Origin: Flavobacteriaceae bacterium
Lineage (GTDB): Bacteria; Bacteroidota; Bacteroidia; Flavobacteriales; Flavobacteriaceae
Reading direction: 5' to 3'
Length of the DNA: 64,000 bases
Assembly (NCBI GenBank): GCA_028279515.1
Contig: JANQNQ010000011.1
Location: 1 to 64,000, forward strand
Part shown: positions 55,860-63,359 of the stretch, piece by piece
Position numbering within the stretch: position 1 is the first letter of the stretch
How the letters are laid out: each line of letters opens with the position of its first letter
The notes under the pieces: generated by a model
Seen by the model: only the letters and a program-made list of their open reading frames with translations
Told to the model about the DNA's origin: nothing
Database searches by the model: none
Program-made: the position numbers and the translations under genes

Positions 55860-56276
55860 TCAAACGTTTCCTTTCGAATCCAAAGGCAAGTATGGGTTAT
55901 AAGCAATCTCCCATAAATGTCCATCGGGATCGGCGATATAGCTGCTATAGCCACCCCAAAACACTTTTTCAGGGCGTTTTACAACAGTGACGCCTTTACT
56001 TTCAAGTCTGTTGATCAGTTGGTCGACTTCTTCTTCAGAGCGTGTGTTGTGCGCCAACGTAACGCCTTTAAATCCGCTTCCTTCGTGGGAAACGGTAGCA
56101 TCCTCAGCTAATTTTTCCCTCGGATATAGAGAAAGTAGAATTCCGTTTAACTGAAAAAAAGTAATGCTTTCATTGCTGGACGGAAGCTTCTTCCATCCGA
56201 AAGCTTCCTCATAAAATGAAGTGGATGTAACTAGGTCTGATACGCCCAGCCCCACAATGGTCAATCGTTGCTCCAT
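55860..56276 (-). CDS. VOC family protein (glyoxalase/extradiol dioxygenase fold)
   Basis: The 138-residue single-domain protein follows the VOC pattern: VGLGVSDLVTSTSFYEEAFGWK at the start and YIADPDGHLWEIAYNP at the end, where the acidic metal-binding Glu lies. VOC proteins bind a metal and act on diverse small molecules, so the substrate is open. It is the last gene of the symporter-VOC-HEAT-VOC unit and starts 13 bases after the HEAT-like gene. Confidence 0.85.
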   Translation of the reverse strand: MEQRLTIVGLGVSDLVTSTSFYEEAFGWKKLPSSNESITFFQLNGILLSLYPREKLAEDATVSHEGSGFKGVTLAHNTRSEEEVDQLINRLESKGVTVVKRPEKVFWGGYSSYIADPDGHLWEIAYNPYLPLDSKGNV

Positions 56277-56289
56277 AGTATTTTTGTTG

Positions 56290-56808
56290 TTATTTTTTGT
56301 TCTTGTCTATTGCGGCTAAGATCTTTCGCACCTTCGATAAGATCGAAGCACTTTCAAATTGCATGGCTTCCTCGCAGCGAATCCGCAATTCGTTCTCGTA
56401 TTCGGGTAAAAATTTCGCCAATTCATACAGCCCTTGATAGGACCATGCTCTTACAAATTTGGTTTCATCGGTAAGTCCTGCCCTAACCAAGTCGTCAATG
56501 GCAATGACATTCTTTGAGTTGATGGTGATCTTTGGTAGAATTTGCAAAAGATGAAGCTTGGCTTCCCAAGGCGCAATTGCTATTCCTTTGGAATAAAGAG
56601 CATCAACCAAGGATTGTTTCAAACTTTGTTTCTGATCGTAATGATGTTTTATCAACCATGTGCTGGACGTTTGAAGGCCCTCGTACTTTTTGGTAATGGT
56701 TATCAATTCCTCGAAAAAAACAGCATCATTTTGATGAGTTTGGTAAATTTCTTGTAGATAATCTACATGTACTCCGTCCCAATTTTTTAATGCGTCGATC
56801 AAGTTCAT
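56290..56808 (-). CDS. HEAT-repeat-like helical protein (172 aa)
   Basis: Not recognised by name. The sequence is made of amphipathic helices of about 30 residues with HEAT-like spacing (AKLHLLQILPKITI, FVRAWSYQGLYELAKFLPEY), no signal peptide and no membrane helix. It probably binds another protein. Its start overlaps the end of the upstream VOC gene (ATGA, 56805-56808), so it is translationally coupled in the symporter operon. Confidence 0.6.
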   Translation of the reverse strand: MNLIDALKNWDGVHVDYLQEIYQTHQNDAVFFEELITITKKYEGLQTSSTWLIKHHYDQKQSLKQSLVDALYSKGIAIAPWEAKLHLLQILPKITINSKNVIAIDDLVRAGLTDETKFVRAWSYQGLYELAKFLPEYENELRIRCEEAMQFESASILSKVRKILAAIDKNKK

Positions 56809-57206
56809 AGGGAGCTCTTTTCTTGGTAAATGATGATTTGTATTCCGTCGGGATCTCTAAGGTAGAGGTACTTTGAACCCCAAGGGCGATCAACAGGACC
56901 GCGAGCCTCCCAGATGCCTTTTAAGGATTGCACCCACGCATCTACGTTGTCTGTTTTTATCTGTAGGTCAATCTTGTCATTGACCACGTTTTTTTGATAC
57001 GCTTCATCAAAGTAGTAATGATCTTCTGGTATTTGAGATAATTCGATCAAAGCGTTGCCCGTTTCTCCGCCTACTCGAATGATACACCCTAGGCTGTCGC
57101 TGCCATACTCCTCAACAATTTCCATTTTTAAAACTTCCGTATAAAACGATTTGGAAACCTGAATATTCTTAACACGTATGGTCGTTTTTATACTGAGTAA
57201 AGTCAT
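56805..57206 (-). CDS. VOC family protein (second copy in the operon)
   Basis: The 133-residue VOC protein begins SIKTTIRVKNIQVSKSFYTEVL and ends YLRDPDGIQIIIYQE, with the metal-site Glu replaced by a less typical context. The start at 57206 overlaps the symporter stop (57203-57206) as ATGA, which fixes it; the frame continues upstream inside the symporter. It overlaps the HEAT-like gene by 4 bases. Substrate unknown. Confidence 0.85.
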   Translation of the reverse strand: MTLLSIKTTIRVKNIQVSKSFYTEVLKMEIVEEYGSDSLGCIIRVGGETGNALIELSQIPEDHYYFDEAYQKNVVNDKIDLQIKTDNVDAWVQSLKGIWEARGPVDRPWGSKYLYLRDPDGIQIIIYQEKSSL

Positions 57207-58738
57207 GAATGCGAAATTTCTTTTTTCTTTATAAGGTACGAAGAAATGATGGCCGTGGCGCCTGCCACGACAAAGGTCAATAGCCTTGCCGTGATTACTT
57301 TGTCCATTCCGGTGCTGATCCAAACGATGGTAAATGTGAGTCCGACGACAATGGTTAACACAGCAGGAATGCCGTGAAAACGTTTCCAAAATAAGGTCAA
57401 GAGGATGACGATTGAAAATGTTGAACCAATCCCAGCCCAAACATAGCCCACGATCTGATAGATTAGGTTGCTTGGTGAATAGAATGCAAGGAGCAAAGCA
57501 ATTACTGATAAGATAGCGGTAACCACCCGTGATTGAAAAAGTGCTTGCTTATCACTGATTTTCTTTTTACGCGCAGGCTTTATGATGTTTTCAGAAAGCT
57601 CGGCTGCTGAGAGCACAAGAAGCGAATTGGCTGTAGAAATGATGGCTGCCAGCACACCGGTGATCAATATTCCTGAGATGACAGGAGGGAAGACGGTGGT
57701 CAATACTTGAGGCATGACGGTCTCTTGGTCTGTAAGTCCGTCGGGTCCAAAGATCGCGATTCCGATCCACCCGATCATCAAGGCACCTGTGTAAGCAATG
57801 ATAGTCCAAACGACGCCAATGTTTCTAGCTTTCTTGGCTTCTTTTGGATGTCTGATTGCCATGAAACGCATGCTAAGTTGTGGTTGCCCACCCAAATATC
57901 CAAAGAACCAAGAGAAGGCGCCTGCGATAACAATACCCGAGCCGAGTCCTTGAATCCAATCACTTGCATTTGGGAACCAATTGCTCAACGTTTGAGAAAG
58001 CGGAGCATCGGGAGGGAGCAAGGTACCTTTTGTCAAGGTTGAATACTGTTCGCCTGCTCTGGATAAGGCTTCGCCCATGCTCTGCGCATAGATGGTATCT
58101 TCCGGAGCGTTCGACAGATAGATGATGGCCGCGATAGGAGCAACGATCAGTGTTATGATCATAAGAATAGCCTGAATAACGTCTGTGTATGTAACCGATC
58201 TGAATCCGCCGTAGATGGTATACGGGATAACCAGCACAACAACTATGATCATAGCCCAATTTTGGTTAATATCAAACAAGGTATTGAGCGTTTTTCCGCC
58301 CCCTAAAAACTGTGCGCCAACATAGAAAAAGAAGAAGAAAACGATGGTGATGCTACTTGTGATCCGGATCCATTTGCCAGCTTCACCATGACGTTTGGCG
58401 ATATAATCCGTGAAGGTGTCAATATCATATTTCTCGGCTTCATCACGTAGTTTGGGCGCCAAAAATATCCAGGCAACCAAGATACCCATAACACAACCAA
58501 TGGCAGTCCACACTTCTAAGAGTCCTGTGGCGTACGCAGCACCGGGCAGTCCAAGCAAGGCCCAAGAAGATTCACCAGTGGCCCGTTCTGATAAAGCGGC
58601 CACCCAGCCTGGTAGTTTACGACCAGCAATGGCAAAGTCATTTCCGGTCTTCACTTTTCGACCTTGATAAATACCCCAAAAAAAGAGAACGATCATGTAT
58701 AACGACATGATGATGAGCAGAATGGTTTTGTTTTCCAT
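57203..58738 (-). CDS. Sodium:solute symporter (SSS family), PutP-like
   Basis: The 511-residue protein has about 13 transmembrane helices and SSS-family motifs, including FAIAGRKLPGWVAALSERATGESSW near the N-terminus and GGFRSVTYTDVIQA. It is close to PutP (Na+/proline), so an amino acid is the likely substrate, though I cannot prove it. It heads the operon with two VOC genes and the HEAT-like gene, all joined by 4-base ATGA overlaps or short gaps, so uptake and processing of one compound is a fair guess. Confidence 0.88.
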   Translation of the reverse strand: MENKTILLIIMSLYMIVLFFWGIYQGRKVKTGNDFAIAGRKLPGWVAALSERATGESSWALLGLPGAAYATGLLEVWTAIGCVMGILVAWIFLAPKLRDEAEKYDIDTFTDYIAKRHGEAGKWIRITSSITIVFFFFFYVGAQFLGGGKTLNTLFDINQNWAMIIVVVLVIPYTIYGGFRSVTYTDVIQAILMIITLIVAPIAAIIYLSNAPEDTIYAQSMGEALSRAGEQYSTLTKGTLLPPDAPLSQTLSNWFPNASDWIQGLGSGIVIAGAFSWFFGYLGGQPQLSMRFMAIRHPKEAKKARNIGVVWTIIAYTGALMIGWIGIAIFGPDGLTDQETVMPQVLTTVFPPVISGILITGVLAAIISTANSLLVLSAAELSENIIKPARKKKISDKQALFQSRVVTAILSVIALLLAFYSPSNLIYQIVGYVWAGIGSTFSIVILLTLFWKRFHGIPAVLTIVVGLTFTIVWISTGMDKVITARLLTFVVAGATAIISSYLIKKKEISHS

Positions 58739-58815
58739 GGTGGATCGGTGGTTAATAGCACCACTAAAATAGGAAATCCTTTACCGATCAAGAAATTTGA
58801 AGGACGAAGTAGCGT

Positions 58816-59328
58816 TTATTGCTCGGTAGATTTTGTTCCCGACACCTTCACACCATGATCGGTGAGTGTTGACACCTTCTTTGGATTGTTGGTCAAGAGA
58901 CGAACACTATTGATTTTGAGCGCATCGATGATTTTTGCGGCGCTTTTAAAGTTTCGAGCGTCTTTTTCAAACCCAGCAATTTCATAGGCTTCAGCTTGAG
59001 GAACCCCTTTTCTTTTGTGTGGGATACTTTCTAGCAAGGCCATGTGACCGTTGCCTTTACCTTCTTGGTCTAGCAAAATGACCAATCCTTTTCCTTCTGC
59101 TTGGATCAGTTGCTGCGAAGCTGCCATTTGCTCCTGGCAATCACATTCAATGCTGTTGAAATAATGCCCATGGATGCAAGAAGAGTGAATTCGGCATAAG
59201 ACATCACTTTCACCTTCTAGATCCCCCATCATAAATGCAATGACTTCTTTTTGTCCGTCATAATAAAGAACCTCTCGAAAAGTTCCGTATCTGGTATTGA
59301 GTGTGGTTTCAGAAAGTTGTACGATCAC
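58816..59328 (-). CDS. GTP cyclohydrolase II-like protein (RibA-related)
   Basis: The 170-residue protein keeps the RibA zinc site (Cys51, Cys62 and Cys64 in HSSCIHGHYFNSIECDC) and the catalytic Asp123 and Arg125 in EKDARNF, which align with E. coli RibA D126 and R128. The QEGKGNGH loop replaces the usual QEGRGIGL, and the DTVEAN stretch is lost. It also lacks the last ~25 residues. It may be a paralogue with another GTP-like substrate. No riboflavin genes are nearby. Confidence 0.75.
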   Translation of the reverse strand: MIVQLSETTLNTRYGTFREVLYYDGQKEVIAFMMGDLEGESDVLCRIHSSCIHGHYFNSIECDCQEQMAASQQLIQAEGKGLVILLDQEGKGNGHMALLESIPHKRKGVPQAEAYEIAGFEKDARNFKSAAKIIDALKINSVRLLTNNPKKVSTLTDHGVKVSGTKSTEQ

Positions 59329-59395
59329 AGTGTAACTTTTAGAAGTTGTTTTAAAGTGTAAAGGTATGAAAGCAACCGTATATCTCAGAAATTGA

Positions 59396-59734
59396 TCATT
59401 TCTTTTTGGTCGGTTTTGGTTCCAACGTTAAAATATAATCATGGCTTTCTTTTAATAGGGCGGAAGCTTTATCGATGTCATTGACGATTTCCTCTGGAAG
59501 CAACACATACCCTTGCATGACGGCACCATACGATTTAAATACAGTTGTATTGAGTGCTTCGAAAAGTGCTTTTTGGCGTTCTTTACTGAAGCGGATGCCT
59601 ATTTCGCCATCTTTATTGATCTGCGAAAACATGTGACCATTGGCCGAAGTATAGGGCATGGTTTTTCCTTTACGTGGAAGCCCAGCGTTAGCGACGATCT
59701 TATCGTAAATTTTGATTTTTTCTTCTCGACTCAT
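59396..59734 (-). CDS. TfoX N-terminal domain-like small protein
   Basis: The 112-residue protein resembles the small TfoX/Sxy N-terminal-like family: GKTMPYTSANGHMFSQI, GEIGIRFSKERQKALFE and the C-terminal AVMQGYVLLPEEIV. There is no signal or membrane segment. TfoX relatives influence competence gene expression in some bacteria, but stand-alone copies in Flavobacteriaceae are unstudied. The open frame starts at 59794; I prefer the ATG at 59734, where the fold begins. Confidence 0.65.
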   Translation of the reverse strand: MSREEKIKIYDKIVANAGLPRKGKTMPYTSANGHMFSQINKDGEIGIRFSKERQKALFEALNTTVFKSYGAVMQGYVLLPEEIVNDIDKASALLKESHDYILTLEPKPTKKK

Positions 59735-59795
59735 ATGCTTAAGGATGTAATTAAAGATACAACTTTGGCCGAAAAGGAAGGAACGACGATGCATG

Positions 59796-60272
59796 CTATT
59801 CTAGCACGAAGGAGCCGCTTATTGACTTTGTCACGGTCTGAGAGTAGGTTTCAAAGGAAACATCAATTGAGACGGTCCATTTACGATTACTCACTTTGGC
59901 GCCTTCAATGATGCCGTCAACAATAGGAATGCTTCCTTCAAAAGCGCAAAAACAGAAACGGTCAAAATAGGCATTGATAGTGGATAGTTCTTCGTCCGAA
60001 TACGAAAAGCTTTCCAAGCTTGGGTCGATCTCAAAGATGATCGTTTCGGCATAGCCACTATCGGCAATGTCAGGATCTGCTTCTTCAGCATATCGATACT
60101 TAAAAACAAGGTTGTCACCGGTTGTTACTTGGGTAACTCCTGTTCCTTGAATGTCATTTAAGATAATCTGTGAATCTGCTGTATAGAAGTATGTTTCAGA
60201 TGTGTTGTCATCGTCATCGCTACAGCTAACAAGCAGCAATGCGCATATCAAAAGTTTAAAGTATTTATTCAT
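59796..60272 (-). CDS. Lipoprotein of unknown function (158 aa)
   Basis: The signal ends in a lipobox (LVSC, Cys about residue 17) followed by DDDDN, an acidic spacer usual in flavobacterial surface lipoproteins. The mature part is beta-rich (for example SIDVSFETYSQTVTKSISGSF) with two Cys in CFCAF. No family is recognised. The ATG at 60272 gives the clean signal; the frame runs upstream to 60359. It ends 61 bases before the TfoX-like gene on the same strand. Confidence 0.6.
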   Translation of the reverse strand: MNKYFKLLICALLLVSCSDDDDNTSETYFYTADSQIILNDIQGTGVTQVTTGDNLVFKYRYAEEADPDIADSGYAETIIFEIDPSLESFSYSDEELSTINAYFDRFCFCAFEGSIPIVDGIIEGAKVSNRKWTVSIDVSFETYSQTVTKSISGSFVLE

Positions 60273-60427
60273 CAGGTTGCTTTTTGATAAGATGAGAGCG
60301 GCGAGTTTTGGTTGCGTATTGGTAATCATAATTACCACTTGTGTAAAATTCTTGCCCACTTATTACTTGCCTTATAGATAGATAGCTAATTCTTCTGAAT
60401 TTTAATCTTCATCAATACAATTAAAAA

Positions 60428-60607
60428 ATGACGAAAGTACTTGTATTCTGGACGCATAGGCTATTGATTTTTAGCTCTTTGTTGCTAATAGCTTTACATC
60501 TGTTGAATTATTATCGCGAGCAGTGGGTTATGTTTGGCACCTTTTATGGTTTGGTGATTGCTTCGGCAGCCTTAATGATATGGCAAGAAAACAGAAGGAG
60601 ATCATAG
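60428..60607 (+). CDS. Small two-helix membrane protein (59 aa)
   Basis: Translation of this frame gives 59 residues with two hydrophobic helices (residues 12-27 and 36-51), a basic C-terminus (RRRS) and a polar turn (NYYREQW) between them. It starts with an ATG after an A-rich stretch and stops two bases before the convergent GNAT gene ends. The shape is that of a small membrane-anchored helper protein. I cannot name it. Confidence 0.5.
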   Translation: MTKVLVFWTHRLLIFSSLLLIALHLLNYYREQWVMFGTFYGLVIASAALMIWQENRRRS

Positions 60608-60609
60608 TT

Positions 60610-61062
60610 TCACTCAACTCTCTTTTCAAAACACACACTATTTTCAATACCTATATATTGTCCGTAGTTGGCCGTTATCGTATACCCAAAACGTTTGTAG
60701 AGAGCGATTGCTTCTGGTTGTTTCTTTCCGGTTTCTAAAACACAGCGCTCATAACCTAGTTGGGAGGCCCAAGCTTCTAGTTCAGTCAGCACTTTTTTAG
60801 CAATCCCCTTGCCGCGGCTTTCAGGAAGTGTGTACATACGCTTTACTTCCATACTTTTTGCGTCAAACTCTTTAATGGCACCACAGGCCACAGGAGTTTC
60901 ATCTTCATAAAAGACAACAGCATATTTGATCAGATCAATTTTATTGAACTGGTCATAGTAGGCATGATCTTCTCCATCTCTAATGGCTAGGTCTCTGTCA
61001 AGTAGCGCAACAAGATGAATGAAATCTTTATTTGTAGCATCGGTTCTAACAAGAGTGCTCAT
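60610..61062 (-). CDS. GNAT-family N-acetyltransferase
   Basis: The 150-residue protein has the GNAT acetyl-CoA site near residues 80-95 (ESRGKGIAKKVL, the R/Q-x-x-G-x-G/A pattern), preceded by MEVKRMYTLP and followed by CVLETGKKQPEAIALYKRFGY. The acceptor is not known. It is cytosolic. It is the upstream gene of no clear operon here. Confidence 0.88.
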   Translation of the reverse strand: MSTLVRTDATNKDFIHLVALLDRDLAIRDGEDHAYYDQFNKIDLIKYAVVFYEDETPVACGAIKEFDAKSMEVKRMYTLPESRGKGIAKKVLTELEAWASQLGYERCVLETGKKQPEAIALYKRFGYTITANYGQYIGIENSVCFEKRVE

Positions 61063-61104
61063 ATATGTTTTGGTTGTGAAGTTTTATGGAAAGATACGAA
61101 GGTT

Positions 61105-61632
61105 TTAATGGTCTTCAGGCCTCCAACCTTTTCTTCTTGGCAACCACCGTGGAACGTTGGCCTTGTAGGTCTTATACTCATCTCCAAATCGTTTTACAAG
61201 ACCGGGTTCTTCACTAAGAACGAAATAAAGATGACTAGTGCCAAAGAAGAACAAGGCCCAAAGCAATATTCCATTTGAGCGAAATAGTAAAGATTCTGCC
61301 AGTAAAGTGATGATTACCCCGAGAATCATCGGATTGCGAACGTATCGATAAAGCCCTTTTACCACCAGCTTTTGGGTAGGATTCCACGGTGCTAAAGTTC
61401 CCTTGCCGATTCGTATAAAGAGTATGATTGACGTAATCAGGAGTAAAAGTCCTATTATTAGCAAAATCCCTCCTAAAATGTTCGTTAGTGCCCCGTTTAA
61501 TTTTAGAAAAGGATCAAAGGGTATAAGCTTAACGGATTTAAGAATTGAGGCAGGAATTACTACTAATACCATAAAAGGGAGCACCAAAATTGATATCAGA
61601 TGCTGCGCTATGGATGGTGGTCGTAATTCCAT
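61105..61632 (-). CDS. Isoprenylcysteine methyltransferase-like membrane protein
   Basis: The 175-residue protein has about four or five hydrophobic segments and the ICMT/PEMT family signature near residue 95 (GLYRYVRNPMILG), then EEPGLVKRFGDEYKTYKANVPRW at the C-terminus, which binds AdoMet. Bacterial members methylate lipids, isoprenoid-type groups or unknown substrates. It is 11 bases from the GyrI-like gene on the same strand. Confidence 0.85.
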   Translation of the reverse strand: MELRPPSIAQHLISILVLPFMVLVVIPASILKSVKLIPFDPFLKLNGALTNILGGILLIIGLLLLITSIILFIRIGKGTLAPWNPTQKLVVKGLYRYVRNPMILGVIITLLAESLLFRSNGILLWALFFFGTSHLYFVLSEEPGLVKRFGDEYKTYKANVPRWLPRRKGWRPEDH

Positions 61633-61643
61633 TTATATCAGAA

Positions 61644-62129
61644 TTATTGTTTTTTCCGTATCGGAATCCACACTTCTTCTTCAGAAGCTGGATCGTTGTT
61701 CTTGTACTTTTCGCCTAGTAATTCAAAATGTTCTCGATGGTCTAGTTCATAGTTTGAAGCTGGCAACCACTGACCGAAAATATATTGCATGGTCTTCGGA
61801 AAATCAGCCGGTGTTCCCTTGTGTATGAACACAGCATACAATCCACCTTGCAATTCATAGGTTTCGAAACCTTCTGGAAGGTCGACTACCTCTGACACTT
61901 CTATGGTTGCCCATTTGGTGAATTCGATATACGGCGTGAATTCACGAAAGTCAATGGGGCGGTCGTACACCTGCATGCTGAAGAATTCTGAACTCACTAC
62001 GTTTTTCAAATGTCTACGTTGCGGCATGAATTTCGACCAAAGCGCAAAGGTCTGGTCATTGGCCAACGACATACGTATGGAGAGCCCGATTAACTTTTTC
62101 GGCGGTAAGATCTCAATTCTTGGAGTCAT
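61644..62129 (-). CDS. GyrI-like/AraC effector-binding domain protein
   Basis: The 161-residue protein has the small-molecule-binding fold of the GyrI-like family: PPKKLIGLSIRMSLA at the start, YELQGGLYAVFIHKGTP in the middle and the C-terminal EVWIPI. Stand-alone family members bind drugs or act as hydrolases; no DNA-binding part is present. A short frame upstream ends on its start codon (ATGA at 62126-62129). Confidence 0.83.
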   Translation of the reverse strand: MTPRIEILPPKKLIGLSIRMSLANDQTFALWSKFMPQRRHLKNVVSSEFFSMQVYDRPIDFREFTPYIEFTKWATIEVSEVVDLPEGFETYELQGGLYAVFIHKGTPADFPKTMQYIFGQWLPASNYELDHREHFELLGEKYKNNDPASEEEVWIPIRKKQ

Positions 62130-62230
62130 TTAGTGCGTTTTTTGTGATGATGATATGGTTTTGTTTTAACGCCGTTTTCAAAGTATTGCCTGAAGGCATC
62201 AAAATTTACTTTTTTAATTGCTTCGATCAA
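62126..62230 (-). CDS. Possible 34-residue ORF between SnoaL-like and GyrI-like genes
   Basis: A frame starting with TTG at 62230 gives a 34-residue Lys/His-rich peptide (ending HHHKKRTK). It overlaps the SnoaL-like stop by 4 bases (TTGA) and the GyrI-like start by 4 bases (ATGA). The double overlap suggests translational coupling, but the lack of an ATG and the short length leave a remnant or chance frame possible. Confidence 0.3.
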   Translation of the reverse strand: MIEAIKKVNFDAFRQYFENGVKTKPYHHHKKRTK

Positions 62231-62622
62231 GAAGAATACCGCTGCAACATTTCGCCCATTTTTTCATGGACTTTATGCATCGCTTTTAACGGACGCACCA
62301 TTACTTTAAAACTCTGAATCTTGCCAGCTTCGTTCAGCTCAATCATATCGACTCCGTTAACGGTGATTCCGTCGATTGTGGTGGTAAATTCAAGGATGAA
62401 GTGCTTCCCATTTTCTACCTCTCTCACATAAGTGAAATCACCACTCTTACTAGCAAACACTTCCAAAGCAGCCGTCAGATACAGCTTCGTAATGTGCTTT
62501 CCTTCTTGGGGTGTCCACACCACAGGAGAGAACATGGTGGCGTCATCAGCCAATAAGGTATCCAAGGCGTCGACGTCTCTATTTTTTATGACGGAATGCC
62601 ACGCTTCAATTGAAAATTTCAT
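62227..62622 (-). CDS. SnoaL/NTF2-like protein
   Basis: The 131-residue protein fits the SnoaL-like fold: WHSVIKNRDVDALDTLLADDATMFSPVVW near the N-terminus, then GKHFILEFTTTIDGITVNGVDMIEL and a C-terminal helix. Such proteins may be hydrolases or isomerases on small polyketide-like or steroid-like molecules, or just binding proteins. No catalytic residues can be assigned. Confidence 0.8.
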   Translation of the reverse strand: MKFSIEAWHSVIKNRDVDALDTLLADDATMFSPVVWTPQEGKHITKLYLTAALEVFASKSGDFTYVREVENGKHFILEFTTTIDGITVNGVDMIELNEAGKIQSFKVMVRPLKAMHKVHEKMGEMLQRYSS

Positions 62623-62642
62623 GTGGTATTTTTTTAAAGGGT

Positions 62643-63107
62643 TTAATAGCGAATGTCGACATCTAGTTGGTTTCCATTCTCTTTGGCTTTCTTATCTAGC
62701 ATGATTCCCAAAAAGATACCGATGGCCATTCCAATAGGGATGCCACTGCCTAAAAATGCCATATTGCCCATAGAAGCGCCAAAGGCAGCGCCCAGCGGAA
62801 TACCAAACGCACCCATACCCAAAGGCATCCACATCGTACGATAATAGTTTTTAGGGACCCATTTGTACTTTTCACGAACGATCTTTAGGATGTTCATCTG
62901 TGACTTTCGCAACTGTTTTGAAAAGGGCTTTCCTTCTCCAGGAATGTCATTTAACGCCTGAATATTTTCATTGATGCCCGAAAGATCGTGTGCAGGAATG
63001 TCTTTCATTTCAAGCACATTCAACAAGTTTTGGAAGCTTTGATAGCGAGGGGCGAGCTTTTTATTTTGAGAGACCGCCGGTCTTTCTTTTAGTTTTTTTA
63101 AAGGCAT
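62643..63107 (-). CDS. Membrane protein with glycine-rich helices (154 aa)
   Basis: Not recognised. The N-terminal 75 residues are soluble and basic. Two hydrophobic, Gly/Ala-rich helices follow at about residues 96-118 and 120-136 (LGMGAFGIPLGAAFGASMG, GSGIPIGMAIGIFLG), a glycine-zipper look suited to helix packing or pores. The C-terminus is charged. It lies 18 bases after the 58-residue membrane protein on the same strand. Confidence 0.55.
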   Translation of the reverse strand: MPLKKLKERPAVSQNKKLAPRYQSFQNLLNVLEMKDIPAHDLSGINENIQALNDIPGEGKPFSKQLRKSQMNILKIVREKYKWVPKNYYRTMWMPLGMGAFGIPLGAAFGASMGNMAFLGSGIPIGMAIGIFLGIMLDKKAKENGNQLDVDIRY

Positions 63108-63125
63108 GTATAAGGGATTTGATGG

Positions 63126-63302
63126 TTAGTGGTCTTGTTTTTTATGCGCCTTGTCCAGTTCGAAATAGCCCCATACCAAGCTTGCGCCACATACGAGCCC
63201 TATAATATTGGTGTTAAGGTCATCGCTTTTCAGTAAACCATATATACCCGAGGCCAAGCCAAGGATTCCGATAACAAGAAGTATGTATTTAGAACTTTTC
63301 AT
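63126..63302 (-). CDS. Small two-helix membrane protein (58 aa)
   Basis: Translation of this minus-strand frame gives 58 residues with hydrophobic helices at about 6-23 and 33-47, a polar turn (KSDDLNTN) between them and a basic C-terminus (KAHKKQDH). It ends 18 bases before the next membrane protein gene. It begins with an ordinary ATG. The function is not recognised. Confidence 0.55.
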   Translation of the reverse strand: MKSSKYILLVIGILGLASGIYGLLKSDDLNTNIIGLVCGASLVWGYFELDKAHKKQDH

Positions 63303-63359
63303 AAACTGAGTCTTTATCTGATAAGTTGCAATATTTTAACAATGTTACAATTTTTCAGG

